Positions 1 through 9,391 are shown, counted from the stretch's first letter. The stretch is 64,000 nt of DNA from Pontibacterium sinense (GCF_015209595.1 NZ_JADEYS010000007.1:1-64000), one strand, 5' to 3'. Numbers and translations are program-made. Notes: a model not told the origin generated them from the letters alone.

Positions 1-9
1 TAAAAGAGG

Positions 10-31
10 CCAGCCTAGTGCTGGTTTTTTT
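10..31 (+). terminator. rho-independent terminator in repeat unit 1
   Basis: CCAGC and GCTGG arms enclose a 5-base loop and are followed by seven T. It would end a transcript entering from the left of the window, probably a tRNA or other gene just outside it. Confidence 0.7.
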
Positions 32-65
32 GTGTCTGGAATTTAGCTTTTCAAGAAAGCATGGC

Positions 66-113
66 GGTCGTCAGCCAAGGTGGCCCCGATCAAATCCGGT
101 CCCCCGCTACCCA
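66..113 (+). pseudogene. degenerate tRNA-fMet 3'-end sequence, copy 1
   Basis: GGTCGTCAG is followed after about 16 unrelated bases by TCAAATCCGGTCCCCCGCTA and then CCCA. This resembles the variable-loop/T-arm/acceptor 3' half of gammaproteobacterial initiator tRNA. The 5' half and anticodon arm are not recognisable, so it is not a functional tRNA. The assignment comes from remembered tRNA sequence, not from a covariance-model search. Confidence 0.5.
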
Positions 114-161
114 TGAATAGTCGTGAGAAGTAAGCTGTTAGCTATCAAGCAGTAAAAGAGG

Positions 162-183
162 CCAGCCTAGTGCTGGTTTTTTT
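162..183 (+). terminator. rho-independent terminator in repeat unit 2
   Basis: Exact copy of the unit-1 hairpin (CCAGC / GCTGG arms plus seven T), carried along by the 152-bp duplication. Confidence 0.65.
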
Positions 184-217
184 GTGTCTGGAATTTAGCT
201 TTTCAAGAAAGCATGGC

Positions 218-265
218 GGTCGTCAGCCAGGGTGGCCCCGATCAAATCCGGTCCCCCGCTACCCA
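218..265 (+). pseudogene. degenerate tRNA-fMet 3'-end sequence, copy 2
   Basis: Second copy of the tRNA-like block, one base different from copy 1. A more eroded trace (GGTCGTCAG then CGAGGTGCCGATT) occurs in the third unit near 366-390. Confidence 0.5.
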
Positions 266-442
266 TGAATAGTCGTGAGAAGTAAGCTGTTAGCTACCAA
301 GCAGTAAAAGAGGCCTGTCTAGTGCTGGGTACCTGAAGTGTGGTGCTTTTAAGAAAACACAGAGGTCGTCAGCGAGGTGCCGATTATTCTTCGGGTAGCT
401 GATTCTGTGCAGGGTGTTGTAGGTCGGGTAGTGCTAGCTAGG

Positions 443-470
443 ATACTGCACCTCAGAAGAGGTGCAGTAT
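443..470. terminator. 12-bp perfect hairpin downstream of the bacterioferritin operon
   Basis: Arms ATACTGCACCTC and GAGGTGCAGTAT are perfectly complementary around a 4-base loop. It sits 12 bases beyond the stop codon of the minus-strand bacterioferritin operon, where a terminator is expected. There is no T-run on either side, so it may be an mRNA 3'-end stabiliser or a rho-dependent end rather than a classic terminator. Confidence 0.5.
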
Positions 471-481
471 AGGGGTGTGGT

Positions 482-952
482 TTAACCCATTTGAGACTGC
501 AGGTAGTTCTGGATACCGACCTTGTTAATCAGGCTCAGCTGCTGCTCCAGCCAGTAGGTGTGGTCTTCTTCTGTATCACGAAGCAATACTTCCAGAATTT
601 CGCGAGTTTGGTAGTCTTTTTCCTGTTCGCAAACGGCAATGGCGTCTTTCAGCGCCTGGCCTACTTCATATTCGACTTGTAGGTCGTTGGTCAGCATTTC
701 GGGAACATCTTTGCCTACACGCAGGGGGTCGCGGGACGCAACATCAGGGGTGCCTTCCAAAAACAGGATGCGTTCGATCAGCGCGGATGCGTGCTCCAGT
801 TCTTCTTCCTGTTCGTGAGAGATTCGCTCGTGGAGTTTCTTAAAGCCCCAGTCTTCGTACATGCGAGAATGGATGAAGTACTGGTCTGCTGCGGACATCT
901 CATTGGTGAGTAGTTTGTTCAAGATGTCGATAATCTTGGTATTGCCTTTCAT
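482..952 (-). CDS. bfr: bacterioferritin, ferroxidase-type subunit
   Basis: Iron-storage subunit of 156 residues, the usual bacterioferritin length. Numbering as in E. coli Bfr, the di-iron ferroxidase residues are present: Glu18, Glu51, His54, Glu94 and a late Glu-x2-His pair (Glu128, His131, one residue later than in E. coli). The haem ligand Met52 is replaced by Leu. It should therefore oxidise Fe(II) but not supply the methionine haem ligand. It is the second gene of a two-gene operon, 20 bases after its partner, with a clear AAGGAG ribosome site. Heteropolymeric bacterioferritins with this division of labour are known, for example in Magnetospirillum and Pseudomonas. Mixed assembly with the neighbouring subunit is inferred. 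Confidence 0.93.
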   Translation of the reverse strand: MKGNTKIIDILNKLLTNEMSAADQYFIHSRMYEDWGFKKLHERISHEQEEELEHASALIERILFLEGTPDVASRDPLRVGKDVPEMLTNDLQVEYEVGQALKDAIAVCEQEKDYQTREILEVLLRDTEEDHTYWLEQQLSLINKVGIQNYLQSQMG

Positions 953-972
953 GTGTCTGCTCCTTCGTGCAA

Positions 973-1443
973 TCAGTCATCCAGTGTGGACTGGAGATAG
1001 TTTGGCAGGCCAATATTGCTGATCAGGCTGATCTGGGTTTCCAGCCAGTCGATGCGTTCTTCTTTAACTTCCAGAAGCTTTTCCAGCAACTCGCGGCTAA
1101 TATAGTCCTGCAGAGCTTCTGCTTCAGCGATCGCTGCGACCAGATCCTCACGGGCTTCTGTATCCAGTTGGTAGTCGCCTTTAAAGATCTCTTCGACGTC
1201 CTCGCCCAGAATCAACTTTCCCAGATCCTGCAGGTTAGGCAGACCTTCCAGGAACAAAATGCGTTCGATAATATCGTCCGCTAACTTCATTGCTTTGATC
1301 GACGCTTTGTATTCGTGCTCGTTCAGCTCTTCAAAGCCCCAGTTTTTGCACATGCGAGCATGCAAAAAATACTGGTTGATGGCGGTTAGCTCGTTTCTCA
1401 GTACCTGATTGAGGTGTCTAAGTACTTTTGGATCACCTTTCAT
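973..1443 (-). CDS. bfr: bacterioferritin, haem-binding subunit lacking ferroxidase residues
   Basis: A 156-residue bacterioferritin beginning MKGDPKV. This start is chosen because it aligns with the family and has GGAG 8 bases upstream; an upstream in-frame Met seven codons earlier has no ribosome site. Haem ligand Met52 is kept, but the di-iron site is lost: residue 51 is Ala, 54 is Leu, 94 is Asp, 127 is Lys and 130 is Arg. Glu18 alone remains. The pattern is the mirror image of the downstream subunit, so the two probably co-assemble into a 24-mer in which this subunit supplies haem for iron release through Bfd. It is the first gene of the operon and divergent from bfd. Confidence 0.92.
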   Translation of the reverse strand: MKGDPKVLRHLNQVLRNELTAINQYFLHARMCKNWGFEELNEHEYKASIKAMKLADDIIERILFLEGLPNLQDLGKLILGEDVEEIFKGDYQLDTEAREDLVAAIAEAEALQDYISRELLEKLLEVKEERIDWLETQISLISNIGLPNYLQSTLDD

Positions 1444-1573
1444 AGATAGCACTCCGCGGTTCATTGTGTTTTCCGGACAGGGTAGCGGACAGTATAGAAC
1501 AGTCGTTTCTCTATCCAGAATATTGAAAATTTATTGCAACGTAGATTGTCCTGTATGAAAAAAATTAATGCAA

Positions 1574-1609
1574 TTGATATTGCAAACTGTTCTCATTAAG
1601 GTGTAGTAT
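1574..1609 (+). promoter_or_regulatory. putative bfd promoter with a possible Fur-like site
   Basis: TTGCAA (1580-1585) and TAGTAT (1604-1609) are separated by 18 bases, 30 bases before bfd. The A/T-rich stretch across it (ttgatattgcaaactgttctcatt) loosely resembles Fur-box hexamers. Iron-repressed bfd is established in related bacteria, but the match here is weak and by eye. Confidence 0.35.
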
Positions 1610-1638
1610 CTGATCATCTCTTAACCAGAGGCTTGATT

Positions 1639-1848
1639 ATGTACGTCTGTATCTGCAACGCTGTCACTGACCGCGATATTATGAAAGCAATTGATGAAGG
1701 TGTTTCCACAGTTGAAGGGCTGGGTGAAACGCTGAATGTCGGTACGTGTTGTGGCCGCTGCACAAGTTGTGCAGAAGGTTTAATACAGAGTACGCGAATG
1801 AAGGCAGGATATGATAGTGACCCGATGCAGTTGGCGGTCAGTGCCTGA
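1639..1848 (+). CDS. bfd: bacterioferritin-associated ferredoxin
   Basis: A 69-residue [2Fe-2S] protein of the Bfd / BFD-like family. It passes electrons to bacterioferritin haem so that stored Fe(III) is reduced and released. Cluster ligands are visible as Cys4-x-Cys6 near the N-terminus and Cys38-x2-Cys41. The ATG giving MYVCIC is preferred over a TTG two codons upstream because it places the first cysteines as in the family. It is divergent from the two bacterioferritin genes, sharing a 195-base control region. Confidence 0.95.
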   Translation: MYVCICNAVTDRDIMKAIDEGVSTVEGLGETLNVGTCCGRCTSCAEGLIQSTRMKAGYDSDPMQLAVSA

Positions 1849-1899
1849 TCAGGTCGCAGGGTTTATCTGTATTTAATTTGTTGATTGGTAAGAATGATA

Positions 1900-1933
1900 A
1901 AAAGCCTGAATGGGAAACTGTTCAGGCTTTTTT
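1900..1933. terminator. bidirectional terminator between bfd and the cyclotransferase gene
   Basis: AGCCTGAA and TTCAGGCT arms enclose a 10-base loop, with A-run before and T-run after. It serves the convergent genes on both sides. Confidence 0.85.
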
Positions 1934-1938
1934 GTGTG

Positions 1939-2334
1939 CTAGCGGCGATTAAAGTTTGCCAGGTCGACGTTTAGAAAGTGCTGATAATCCCACATATCAG
2001 AAAGCAGCTCAGGATAGTATTCGGGTTTTATCAGATAGCACCAAGCGGTGTGATCGTTTGTTGGGGCTGAGACCCTGACTCTTTCCCGGCTATAGAGGTA
2101 GCCTTCGTATCTGTCTAGATGCTCTATATCTGCTGTGGTCAGTTCCTGATAAAGCATGCCATAGGTGGTTTTTCCGTTTGCTGGACGAATCCCCGGAAAG
2201 GTTTGTTGTCTGACCTTGAAGCACCCGAAGTTTTGAAGTTTCGCAGGTGTGCCGGGTTGGATGCTGCGCTGTGTAACTCTGTTGATGATTTCCGGCACCA
2301 TCAAGGTGCCATAACAAAAGAGAAAATTCTGCAT
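1939..2334 (-). CDS. gamma-glutamylcyclotransferase-like protein (AIG2/GGCT fold)
   Basis: A 131-residue protein of the AIG2 / gamma-glutamylcyclotransferase superfamily. The N-terminal substrate loop motif YGTL (residues 8-11) is followed by a mid-protein RYEGYLYSRERV segment that supplies the conserved acidic residue. Characterised members release 5-oxoproline from gamma-glutamyl amines or peptides. The substrate of this small bacterial form is unknown. It is transcribed alone, between the terminator shared with bfd and a divergent lipoprotein gene. Confidence 0.8.
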   Translation of the reverse strand: MQNFLFCYGTLMVPEIINRVTQRSIQPGTPAKLQNFGCFKVRQQTFPGIRPANGKTTYGMLYQELTTADIEHLDRYEGYLYSRERVRVSAPTNDHTAWCYLIKPEYYPELLSDMWDYQHFLNVDLANFNRR

Positions 2335-2467
2335 TGGTTTGTGAGATGTCTTTGTATTGATTTAATCCATCATACCGTTATGTGCCTGAAAAGTGAGTTG
2401 AGATGATCCGGAGCTTGTCGATTTAGTTGAATACTTTCACGAAAGTTCGGGAACTTGTTCTCGGTTG

Positions 2468-2504
2468 GTATGCCTGAGTAGGACTGTGGGTCTCAATGGC
2501 ATAC
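2468..2504. other. inverted repeat upstream of the lipoprotein gene
   Basis: GTATGCC and GGCATAC arms with an inner TGAG/CTCA pair form a hairpin just before a plausible promoter. A second small palindrome, AAGTTC-GG-GAACTT, lies at 2443-2456. Either could be an operator; neither matches a site I recognise. Confidence 0.45.
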
Positions 2505-2507
2505 TCC

Positions 2508-2536
2508 TTGGTTATTCAAAAAGTGTGCTTTAGACT
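2508..2536 (+). promoter_or_regulatory. putative sigma-70 promoter for the small lipoprotein
   Basis: TTGGTT and TAGACT separated by 17 bases, 42 bases before the start codon. Confidence 0.4.
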
Positions 2537-2578
2537 GGATGTACGTTTGGTGGCTTTAGAAAAGTGCAGGAGTAAAAG

Positions 2579-2869
2579 ATGCCGCTTAAAATAGTGGGAG
2601 TATCTGGGATATTGCTGGCGATGTTGTTGGCTGGTTGTGCCGGGCAGCAGCAAGGTCGATTGGATTTGGCCTGTCGTCAGGGTATAGAAACCGCTTACGA
2701 TGAGTTGAGCTTCGCGCGTAGCCAGGGGTTCAGTGGCTCCGTTGCATGGAGTAAGGCGACAAGCTTGCTTGGGGCTGCAAAGGTGGTTGAACAGGTCGAA
2801 AACTATCAGCAGTGTGTTGATAATGTTGAGAAGGCTCGTTTTTATATCCGTCAGTCTCAGGGCAGTTGA
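2579..2869 (+). CDS. small lipoprotein of unknown function
   Basis: A 96-residue protein with a lipoprotein signal: basic start, hydrophobic stretch and lipobox LAGC with the modified Cys at residue 20. The mature part is about 77 residues, helical in character, with two further cysteines (near 32 and 79) that could form a disulphide. I do not recognise a family. The ATG is preceded by CAGGAG. The 3' end overlaps the convergent acetyltransferase gene by 13 bases. Confidence 0.75.
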   Translation: MPLKIVGVSGILLAMLLAGCAGQQQGRLDLACRQGIETAYDELSFARSQGFSGSVAWSKATSLLGAAKVVEQVENYQQCVDNVEKARFYIRQSQGS

Positions 2870-3294
2870 TACTGCATCAGAATCAGCTCTTCGCCTCGTT
2901 GTTGGTAACGTATCAGTTGTGACTGATATTGGGGCGGTGTTGACTCGTCTGCCGGTGTAAAGCCGGCTTTGGCGTAAAATTCCTGCAAATGTTGATAAGG
3001 GAAGCAATAACAGGCTTGTTGCTTCCAGTAGCTACTGCATGCTTTCAGCAGTAACCCTCCCAAGCCTTGTCTGCGTATATTACAGTCTACCCAAAGGCCT
3101 CGTAAAAGCGTGCCTTCTGCCGTTGGCGTAAAGCGTACCGCGGCGGCTATCTTCTCATCTGTGATTAACCAATAAGCCTTGTCCTTGCTATCTGCTTTGC
3201 CCTTGTGTCCGTTGCGCTTATAAAAGCGATTCAGCAGGTAGAGTTCCTCTTCTGTTACTGCTGAAACATGCGGATGAATACTCAGAGGCGGCAA
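2857..3294 (-). CDS. GNAT-family N-acetyltransferase
   Basis: A 145-residue single-domain GNAT protein. The acetyl-CoA pyrophosphate-binding motif is visible as RRQGLGGLLL (about residues 74-83), followed by the family's C-terminal FYAKAGF segment. Such enzymes transfer an acetyl group from acetyl-CoA to an amine, but the acceptor cannot be read from sequence. It is transcribed alone and converges on the small lipoprotein gene. Confidence 0.85.
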   Translation of the reverse strand: MPPLSIHPHVSAVTEEELYLLNRFYKRNGHKGKADSKDKAYWLITDEKIAAAVRFTPTAEGTLLRGLWVDCNIRRQGLGGLLLKACSSYWKQQACYCFPYQHLQEFYAKAGFTPADESTPPQYQSQLIRYQQRGEELILMQYQLP

Positions 3295-3531
3295 CGTTTT
3301 AATCCTTGGTCATCGATTGATAAGTATTTCTGCCCCGATTGTATACAGGGCTTTCTATGTGGTGTTAGGGCAGGGTTATGTTTTGGTGTTAAGGCTATTC
3401 CCTGAAAGCGGGGAATAGGTCTTACGTGTCTGATAGACGGCTTATTTTAGTGCTGTAGGTTTGACTATAGTAGTTTAATCCATGTCTCCAATTTGGATCA
3501 GCATGGGGTGATTCATGAACGTGTCGTCTTT

Positions 3532-3548
3532 TGCACGCTGATAGTGCT
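3532..3548. promoter_or_regulatory. NtrC-like enhancer site
   Basis: TGCACGCTGATAGTGCT fits the NtrC dyad TGCAC-N7-GTGCA at 9 of 10 defined positions. It is centred about 150 bases upstream of the predicted transcription start. A second half site, TGCAC, occurs at 3562-3566. Confidence 0.6.
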
Positions 3549-3665
3549 CACGCCGTATTTTTGCACTGCAATATAGCTGTCTCAATTTTGTCATAGAGTG
3601 TTATTGGTGACAAAAAAATAATTTAATGCTTTTAGTTTGTTGTTTTTTAAGGATATTTTATGTTT

Positions 3666-3680
3666 TGGCATAACCCGTGC
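3666..3680 (+). promoter_or_regulatory. sigma-54 promoter for torF
   Basis: TGGCATAACCCGTGC has the invariant GG and GC dinucleotides at the exact spacing of the -24/-12 sigma-54 promoter. It lies 52 bases before the torF start codon. The gene for sigma-54 itself is in this window. Confidence 0.72.
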
Positions 3681-3732
3681 TTTCTTGGTTGTAAATCATC
3701 AGAATATTTGAAGTCCGAAGGGGGATATATCA

Positions 3733-4389
3733 ATGATGAAACCATTTGCAAAAGCACTTGTAGCTGCCGGTTTGATGACGGCCTCGGTAACAGCTTCAGC
3801 AGGCTTGTCCGCTAATATCGGTGCGATGAGTGATTACTGGTTCCGCGGTTTGGATCAGACCGGAGCAGGCAACGGTGCTTCTATGATGGCGGGCCTTGAT
3901 TACGATCAGTCAGGCTTTTACATCGGTACTTGGGCTGCGGACGTGTCCAATGGGCTGGAATATGATCTTTACGCAGGTTATGAAGGTGAAGTCGAAGGTA
4001 TCGGATACGGTGTTGGTGTTACGGGTTACTTCTATACTGAAGAGTCTTTTATTGATGGCTCCTATGAAGAGCTGAATTTGTCTCTGTCTTATGGTCCGGT
4101 GAGTGTGAGCCATAACATCGGCACTTTTAAAGATGATACAGCGGGCCCTGATGTTGATTACAGTTTTACATCGTTAACGGGTGAGTATGAAGGTGGTTAT
4201 CTCACATATGCTGTTTACGGTGACGAAGTTGACGGGGATTACGTTGAAGTAGGTTACGGTCTGACGTATGAAGGGCTGGACTTTGGTGTGGCAGCGATCT
4301 TTCCGGACGATGACGCCTCGGCTGCGAATAATTGGGTGAGCAGCAGTAATACTGTCACGCTGACCATCGGCAAGAGCTTTGATTTGTAG
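3733..4389 (+). CDS. torF: TorF family putative porin (TIGR02001-type outer-membrane protein)
   Basis: A 218-residue secreted beta-barrel protein. A signal peptide of about 23 residues ends TASA-G; the rest alternates aromatic and glycine residues typical of beta strands and ends in an aromatic/hydrophobic C-terminus (SFDL). The conserved SDYWFRGLDQT segment near the mature N-terminus identifies the TIGR02001 / TorF family. In other proteobacteria this family often adjoins glnK-amtB. Here it stands alone, but the sigma-54 and NtrC-like sites upstream suggest expression under nitrogen limitation. The transported solute is unknown. GAAGGGGG precedes the start; a second ATG follows immediately. 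Confidence 0.85.
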   Translation: MMKPFAKALVAAGLMTASVTASAGLSANIGAMSDYWFRGLDQTGAGNGASMMAGLDYDQSGFYIGTWAADVSNGLEYDLYAGYEGEVEGIGYGVGVTGYFYTEESFIDGSYEELNLSLSYGPVSVSHNIGTFKDDTAGPDVDYSFTSLTGEYEGGYLTYAVYGDEVDGDYVEVGYGLTYEGLDFGVAAIFPDDDASAANNWVSSSNTVTLTIGKSFDL

Positions 4390-4414
4390 GGTGTCCTACT
4401 AGTCAGTGATTGGT

Positions 4415-4438
4415 CTCACTCTTGGGTGAGGTATTTTT
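4415..4438 (+). terminator. weak terminator after torF
   Basis: CTCAC/GTGAG arms with a 6-base loop, then GTATTTTTA, 25 bases after the stop codon. Confidence 0.4.
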
Positions 4439-4598
4439 ATATCTGGCGGTTGGGTATTGCTGCAGACGTAGTGGCTTCAGTCAGGTGTTTGGGGCAGTGT
4501 GGGGCTCTTAATATCGTTATGCGGGCTGAGGCTTGCTGATGTGGCATGGGCAAACAATAGTCATGCGTCAGATATAAAAAGCCTAATGGATTGGGCAT

Positions 4599-4630
4599 AA
4601 AAAACCGCAGCGTTTGCTGCGGTTTTTTTT
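4599..4630. terminator. bidirectional terminator between torF and gatB
   Basis: CCGCAGC and GCTGCGG arms around GTTT, with an A-run on the left and eight T on the right. It lies 20 bases beyond the gatB stop codon. Confidence 0.88.
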
Positions 4631-4650
4631 ATTGCGTCAGACGCGAGTGT

Positions 4651-6105
4651 TTAGTCGCACAATGCGTCCAGCTTCTTCTTAAGGATGCCGTTGACTGCGC
4701 CAGGGTTGGCTTTACCACCTGTTGCTTTCATAACTTGTCCCATAAAGAAGCCTAGCATTTTACCGCGCTTGTCGGGTTCGGCTGCTTTGTATTGCGCTAC
4801 CTGTTTATCCGCTTTAGAGATAACCTCATCGACAATCGATTCAATTGCACCGGTATCGGTTACCTGCTTCAGGCCTTTGGCTTCGATGATTTCGTCAGCG
4901 CTTCCGCCTTCTGCCCACATCACTTCAAACACCTGCTTCGCAATCTTGCCGGAGATGGTGTTGTCCTTGATGCGCTCAACCAATCCGCCAAGTTGTTCGG
5001 CAGAAACCGGGCTGTTAGCAATGGTGGTGTCGTTTTGGTTCAGGTGCTTGGACAGTTCGCCCATGACCCAGTTTGCAGCCATTTTTGCATCGTTTGCCGC
5101 TTTTGCGACGATTTCGAAATAGGTGGCGAGATTGTGGTCGCCTGACAGGACCATCGCATCGTAGTCGCTCAGCTTATATTCTTCGATAAAGCGCGCTTTG
5201 CGTGCATCCGGAAGCTCGGGCAGGCTATCGCGTACAGCATCGATGTAATCTTCGTCGATGACGATCGGTAGCAGGTCCGGGCAGGGGAAGTAACGGTAGT
5301 CGTTTGCTTCCTCTTTGGAACGCATGGAGCGCGTTTCGTTTTTGTTGGCATCGTACAGGCGGGTTGCCTGTATCACGCGACCGCCATCTTCAATCAAATC
5401 GATCTGGCGCTCGATCTCTCCGACAATCGCTTTTTCAATAAAGCGGAAGGAGTTGATGTTTTTGGTTTCGGTCCGTGTGCCAAACTCTTCCTGGCCTTTA
5501 GGGCGTACGGAAACGTTGCAGTCGCATCGGAACGATCCTTCTGCCATGTTGCCGTCGCAAATGCCCAGGCTGGTAACCAGCGCGTGGATCTTGCGTACGT
5601 ACGCAACCGCTTCTTCCGCAGTACGCATATCCGGTTCGGATACGATCTCCAGCAGCGGTGTGCCTGCCCGGTTCAGATCGATACCGGTCATGCCTGGGAA
5701 TTCGTCATGCAGGGATTTGCCTGCATCTTCTTCCAGATGCGCGCGGGTCACGCCGATGCGTTTGCTGGTGCCGTCTTCCAGTGTGATATCGATATGGCCG
5801 ATGCCAACGATTGGGTGGAATAACTGGCTGGTCTGGTAGCCTTTTGGCAGATCCGGGTAGAAGTAGTTCTTGCGGTCAAATACCGATGTGCGACCGATCT
5901 CTGCATCAATTGCCAAGCCGAACTTCACCGCCATACGCAGAGCTTCTTCGTTAAATACCGGCAGGGTGCCGGGCAGCGCCAGATCAACGGCGCATGCCTG
6001 GGTATTAGGTTCGGCACCAAATGCAGTGCTGGCACCGGAAAAGATTTTGGATTTTGTGGCGAGCTGGGCGTGGATTTCCAGCCCGATTACCGCTTCCCAT
6101 TCCAT
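4651..6105 (-). CDS. gatB: aspartyl/glutamyl-tRNA amidotransferase subunit B
   Basis: The 484-residue GatB subunit. It binds the misacylated Glu-tRNA-Gln or Asp-tRNA-Asn, activates the acyl carboxylate with ATP, and receives ammonia from GatA. Family marks are the N-terminal [13 protein letters not shown] segment, the [10 protein letters not shown] cradle motif, and a C-terminal YqeY-like helical region ending in [17 protein letters not shown]. Length is normal. It is the last gene of gatC-gatA-gatB, 14 bases after gatA, with a terminator directly after it. Confidence 0.97.
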   Translation of the reverse strand: MEWEAVIGLEIHAQLATKSKIFSGASTAFGAEPNTQACAVDLALPGTLPVFNEEALRMAVKFGLAIDAEIGRTSVFDRKNYFYPDLPKGYQTSQLFHPIVGIGHIDITLEDGTSKRIGVTRAHLEEDAGKSLHDEFPGMTGIDLNRAGTPLLEIVSEPDMRTAEEAVAYVRKIHALVTSLGICDGNMAEGSFRCDCNVSVRPKGQEEFGTRTETKNINSFRFIEKAIVGEIERQIDLIEDGGRVIQATRLYDANKNETRSMRSKEEANDYRYFPCPDLLPIVIDEDYIDAVRDSLPELPDARKARFIEEYKLSDYDAMVLSGDHNLATYFEIVAKAANDAKMAANWVMGELSKHLNQNDTTIANSPVSAEQLGGLVERIKDNTISGKIAKQVFEVMWAEGGSADEIIEAKGLKQVTDTGAIESIVDEVISKADKQVAQYKAAEPDKRGKMLGFFMGQVMKATGGKANPGAVNGILKKKLDALCD

Positions 6106-6119
6106 TATACGTTAACCTC

Positions 6120-7571
6120 TCAGATGCCTTGTGGTGCTTGCTTGTGCCAGTCAGTTGCCTGTTGGAACTGGTGGGCGACGTTCAGCAGTTTCTGTTCTGC
6201 AAAATAGTTGCCGATGATCTGCAGGCCCACAGGCAGACCTTCGGTCTGACCACAAGGGATAGAGATACCTGGCATACCGGCAAGGTTCAGGGAGATGGTG
6301 AAGATATCTTCCATATACATTGCGACCGGGTCAGAGGTTTTCTCGCCCAGTTTAAATGCTGGGTGAGGCGTGGTTGGCCCCATGATGACATCCACTTCGT
6401 TCAGTGCGTTCACGTAATCCTGTTTGATCAGGCGGCGAATTTGCTGTGCTTTTTTGTAATAGGCGTCGTAGAAGCCTTCAGACAGTGCGTAAGCGCCGAC
6501 CATGATGCGGCGTTTAACTTCCGGCCCAAAACCTTCGCCACGGGAGCGTTTGTACAGATCTTCCAGATCAACCGGGCTTTCGCAGCGGTAGCCGTAACGT
6601 ACGCCGTCGAAGCGAGACAGGTTAGATGAGGCTTCTGATGGCGCGATGATGTAGTACGCAGGAATTGCCAGGCCCGTATTAGGCAGGCTGACTTCCTTAA
6701 CGGTTGCACCCAGTGCTTCATATTCTTTGATGGCAGCTTGCACCTGCTGTGCAATCGCCGGGCTGAGATCATCCGGGAAGAACTCTTTTGGCAGGCCAAT
6801 TTTCAAGCCCGCCAGCGGTTTACTCAGGTCAGCAGTGTAATCCGGTACGTCTTTCTGCATGCAGGTGGAGTCGTTTGGATCAAACCCCGCCATGACGTTC
6901 AGCATCATTGCTGCATCTTCTGCGGTGCGGGTCATCGGGCCACCCTGATCCAGTGAAGAAGCAAATGCGATCATGCCAAAACGAGACACGCGACCGTAGG
7001 TCGGTTTCAGACCGGTAATTCCACACAGCGCCGCAGGTTGGCGAATAGAACCGCCGGTGTCGGTGCCTGTTGCCGCCGGGGCCAGCAGGGCTGCTACTGC
7101 CGCAGCGGAACCACCGGAGGAGCCTCCGGGAACGCAGTCCGTATCCCACGGGTTACGCGCAGGACCATAAAAGCTGGATTCGTTGGAGGAGCCCATCGCG
7201 AACTCATCCATATTCGTTTTGCCAAGCGTGACTGCGCCCGCTGCGTTGAACTTATTCACAACAGTGGCGTTGTACGGCGAGATGAAGTTGTCCAACATTT
7301 TCGATGCACAGCTGGTGCGCACACCCTCAGTGCAGAAAATGTCTTTGTGAGCAATGGGCAGTCCAGTAAAAGCGCCTGCATTACCGGCTGCACGTGTGGC
7401 ATCCGCGGCATTGGCTTGTTCAAGTGCCAGTTCGTCGGTCACTGTGATATAGCTGTTGTATTTGCCATCTTCCGCTTTGATGCGGTCAAGGTAGGCTTGC
7501 GTCAGCTCGACACTGCTGAAATCGCCGTTTTCCAGCCCCTGGGCCAGTTCGGCTAGCGTTTTGTCAAACAT
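6120..7571 (-). CDS. gatA: aspartyl/glutamyl-tRNA amidotransferase subunit A
   Basis: The 483-residue glutaminase subunit of GatCAB, an amidase-signature protein. The catalytic Ser-cisSer-Lys triad is visible as Lys76 (AHKD), Ser151 (GGSSGG) and Ser175 (DTGGS). It hydrolyses glutamine and channels ammonia to GatB for tRNA-dependent transamidation. Size is normal. It follows gatC by 65 bases and precedes gatB closely, which indicates one transcript. Confidence 0.97.
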   Translation of the reverse strand: MFDKTLAELAQGLENGDFSSVELTQAYLDRIKAEDGKYNSYITVTDELALEQANAADATRAAGNAGAFTGLPIAHKDIFCTEGVRTSCASKMLDNFISPYNATVVNKFNAAGAVTLGKTNMDEFAMGSSNESSFYGPARNPWDTDCVPGGSSGGSAAAVAALLAPAATGTDTGGSIRQPAALCGITGLKPTYGRVSRFGMIAFASSLDQGGPMTRTAEDAAMMLNVMAGFDPNDSTCMQKDVPDYTADLSKPLAGLKIGLPKEFFPDDLSPAIAQQVQAAIKEYEALGATVKEVSLPNTGLAIPAYYIIAPSEASSNLSRFDGVRYGYRCESPVDLEDLYKRSRGEGFGPEVKRRIMVGAYALSEGFYDAYYKKAQQIRRLIKQDYVNALNEVDVIMGPTTPHPAFKLGEKTSDPVAMYMEDIFTISLNLAGMPGISIPCGQTEGLPVGLQIIGNYFAEQKLLNVAHQFQQATDWHKQAPQGI

Positions 7572-7636
7572 GAGAATTTGAGTCCTTCGATATTCCGATA
7601 AGGTGCAAGAAGTGGTTCGTCATTAATGAGTGGGGA

Positions 7637-7924
7637 TCACTCAATAACTTTAGGAACCTGGAACAGACCGTTTTCCACGGCTGGGGCAACCGATTGAAGA
7701 TTCTCGCGATTGTTATCTTCGGTTACCGCATCTTTGCGCAGACGCTGAACAGCGTCCAGTGCGTTCGCCATTGGCTCAACATCACTGGTGTCTACGGCCT
7801 GCATCTGGTTGACCAGATCCAGAATGTTGGACAGGTTTTGGGTATATTCCGGGATATCCTGCTCATCAATTTGCAGGCGTGCCAGATGGGCAATTTTTTC
7901 CACATCAGAGCGGTCTAGAGCCAT
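7637..7924 (-). CDS. gatC: aspartyl/glutamyl-tRNA amidotransferase subunit C
   Basis: The 95-residue GatC, which wraps between GatA and GatB and stabilises them. I take the ATG giving [17 protein letters not shown], because this is where the family begins; a 21-codon upstream extension is not conserved in character. The helical N-terminus ([14 protein letters not shown]) and the [15 protein letters not shown]-like centre are typical. It is first in the operon and divergent from mreB. Confidence 0.95.
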   Translation of the reverse strand: MALDRSDVEKIAHLARLQIDEQDIPEYTQNLSNILDLVNQMQAVDTSDVEPMANALDAVQRLRKDAVTEDNNRENLQSVAPAVENGLFQVPKVIE

Positions 7925-9321
<1,397 letters not shown>

Positions 9322-9391
9322 CCTGTGCCTTACGCTAAATCTATCTTATTAAGACGCCTTTTTATGCTGTTGTTGCGTAAGGGGGTGTCTT

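Larger units (their letters stand above)
1..400. repeat. 152-bp tandem repeat: two near-identical units and a decayed third
   Basis: Units 1-152 and 153-304 differ at only two positions (about bases 77 and 146 of the unit). A third, clearly diverged copy begins at 305 and fades out by about 400. Each intact unit holds a short terminator hairpin near its start and, in its middle, sequence resembling the 3' end of initiator tRNA. The first unit begins at the window edge, so more copies may lie to the left. No protein-coding gene is supported here. Confidence 0.93.
3295..3732. other. 438-base intergenic region upstream of torF
   Basis: No gene is visible. It holds an 8-bp inverted repeat (CTATTCCC / GGGAATAG, 3395-3418), an NtrC-like site and a sigma-54 promoter (listed separately), and an A/T-rich stretch at 3600-3660 that could assist DNA bending. 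Confidence 0.7.

Noticed and set aside
1-400. CRISPR array
   Set aside because: The repeats are 152 bases, directly adjacent with no spacers, and there are no cas genes in the window.
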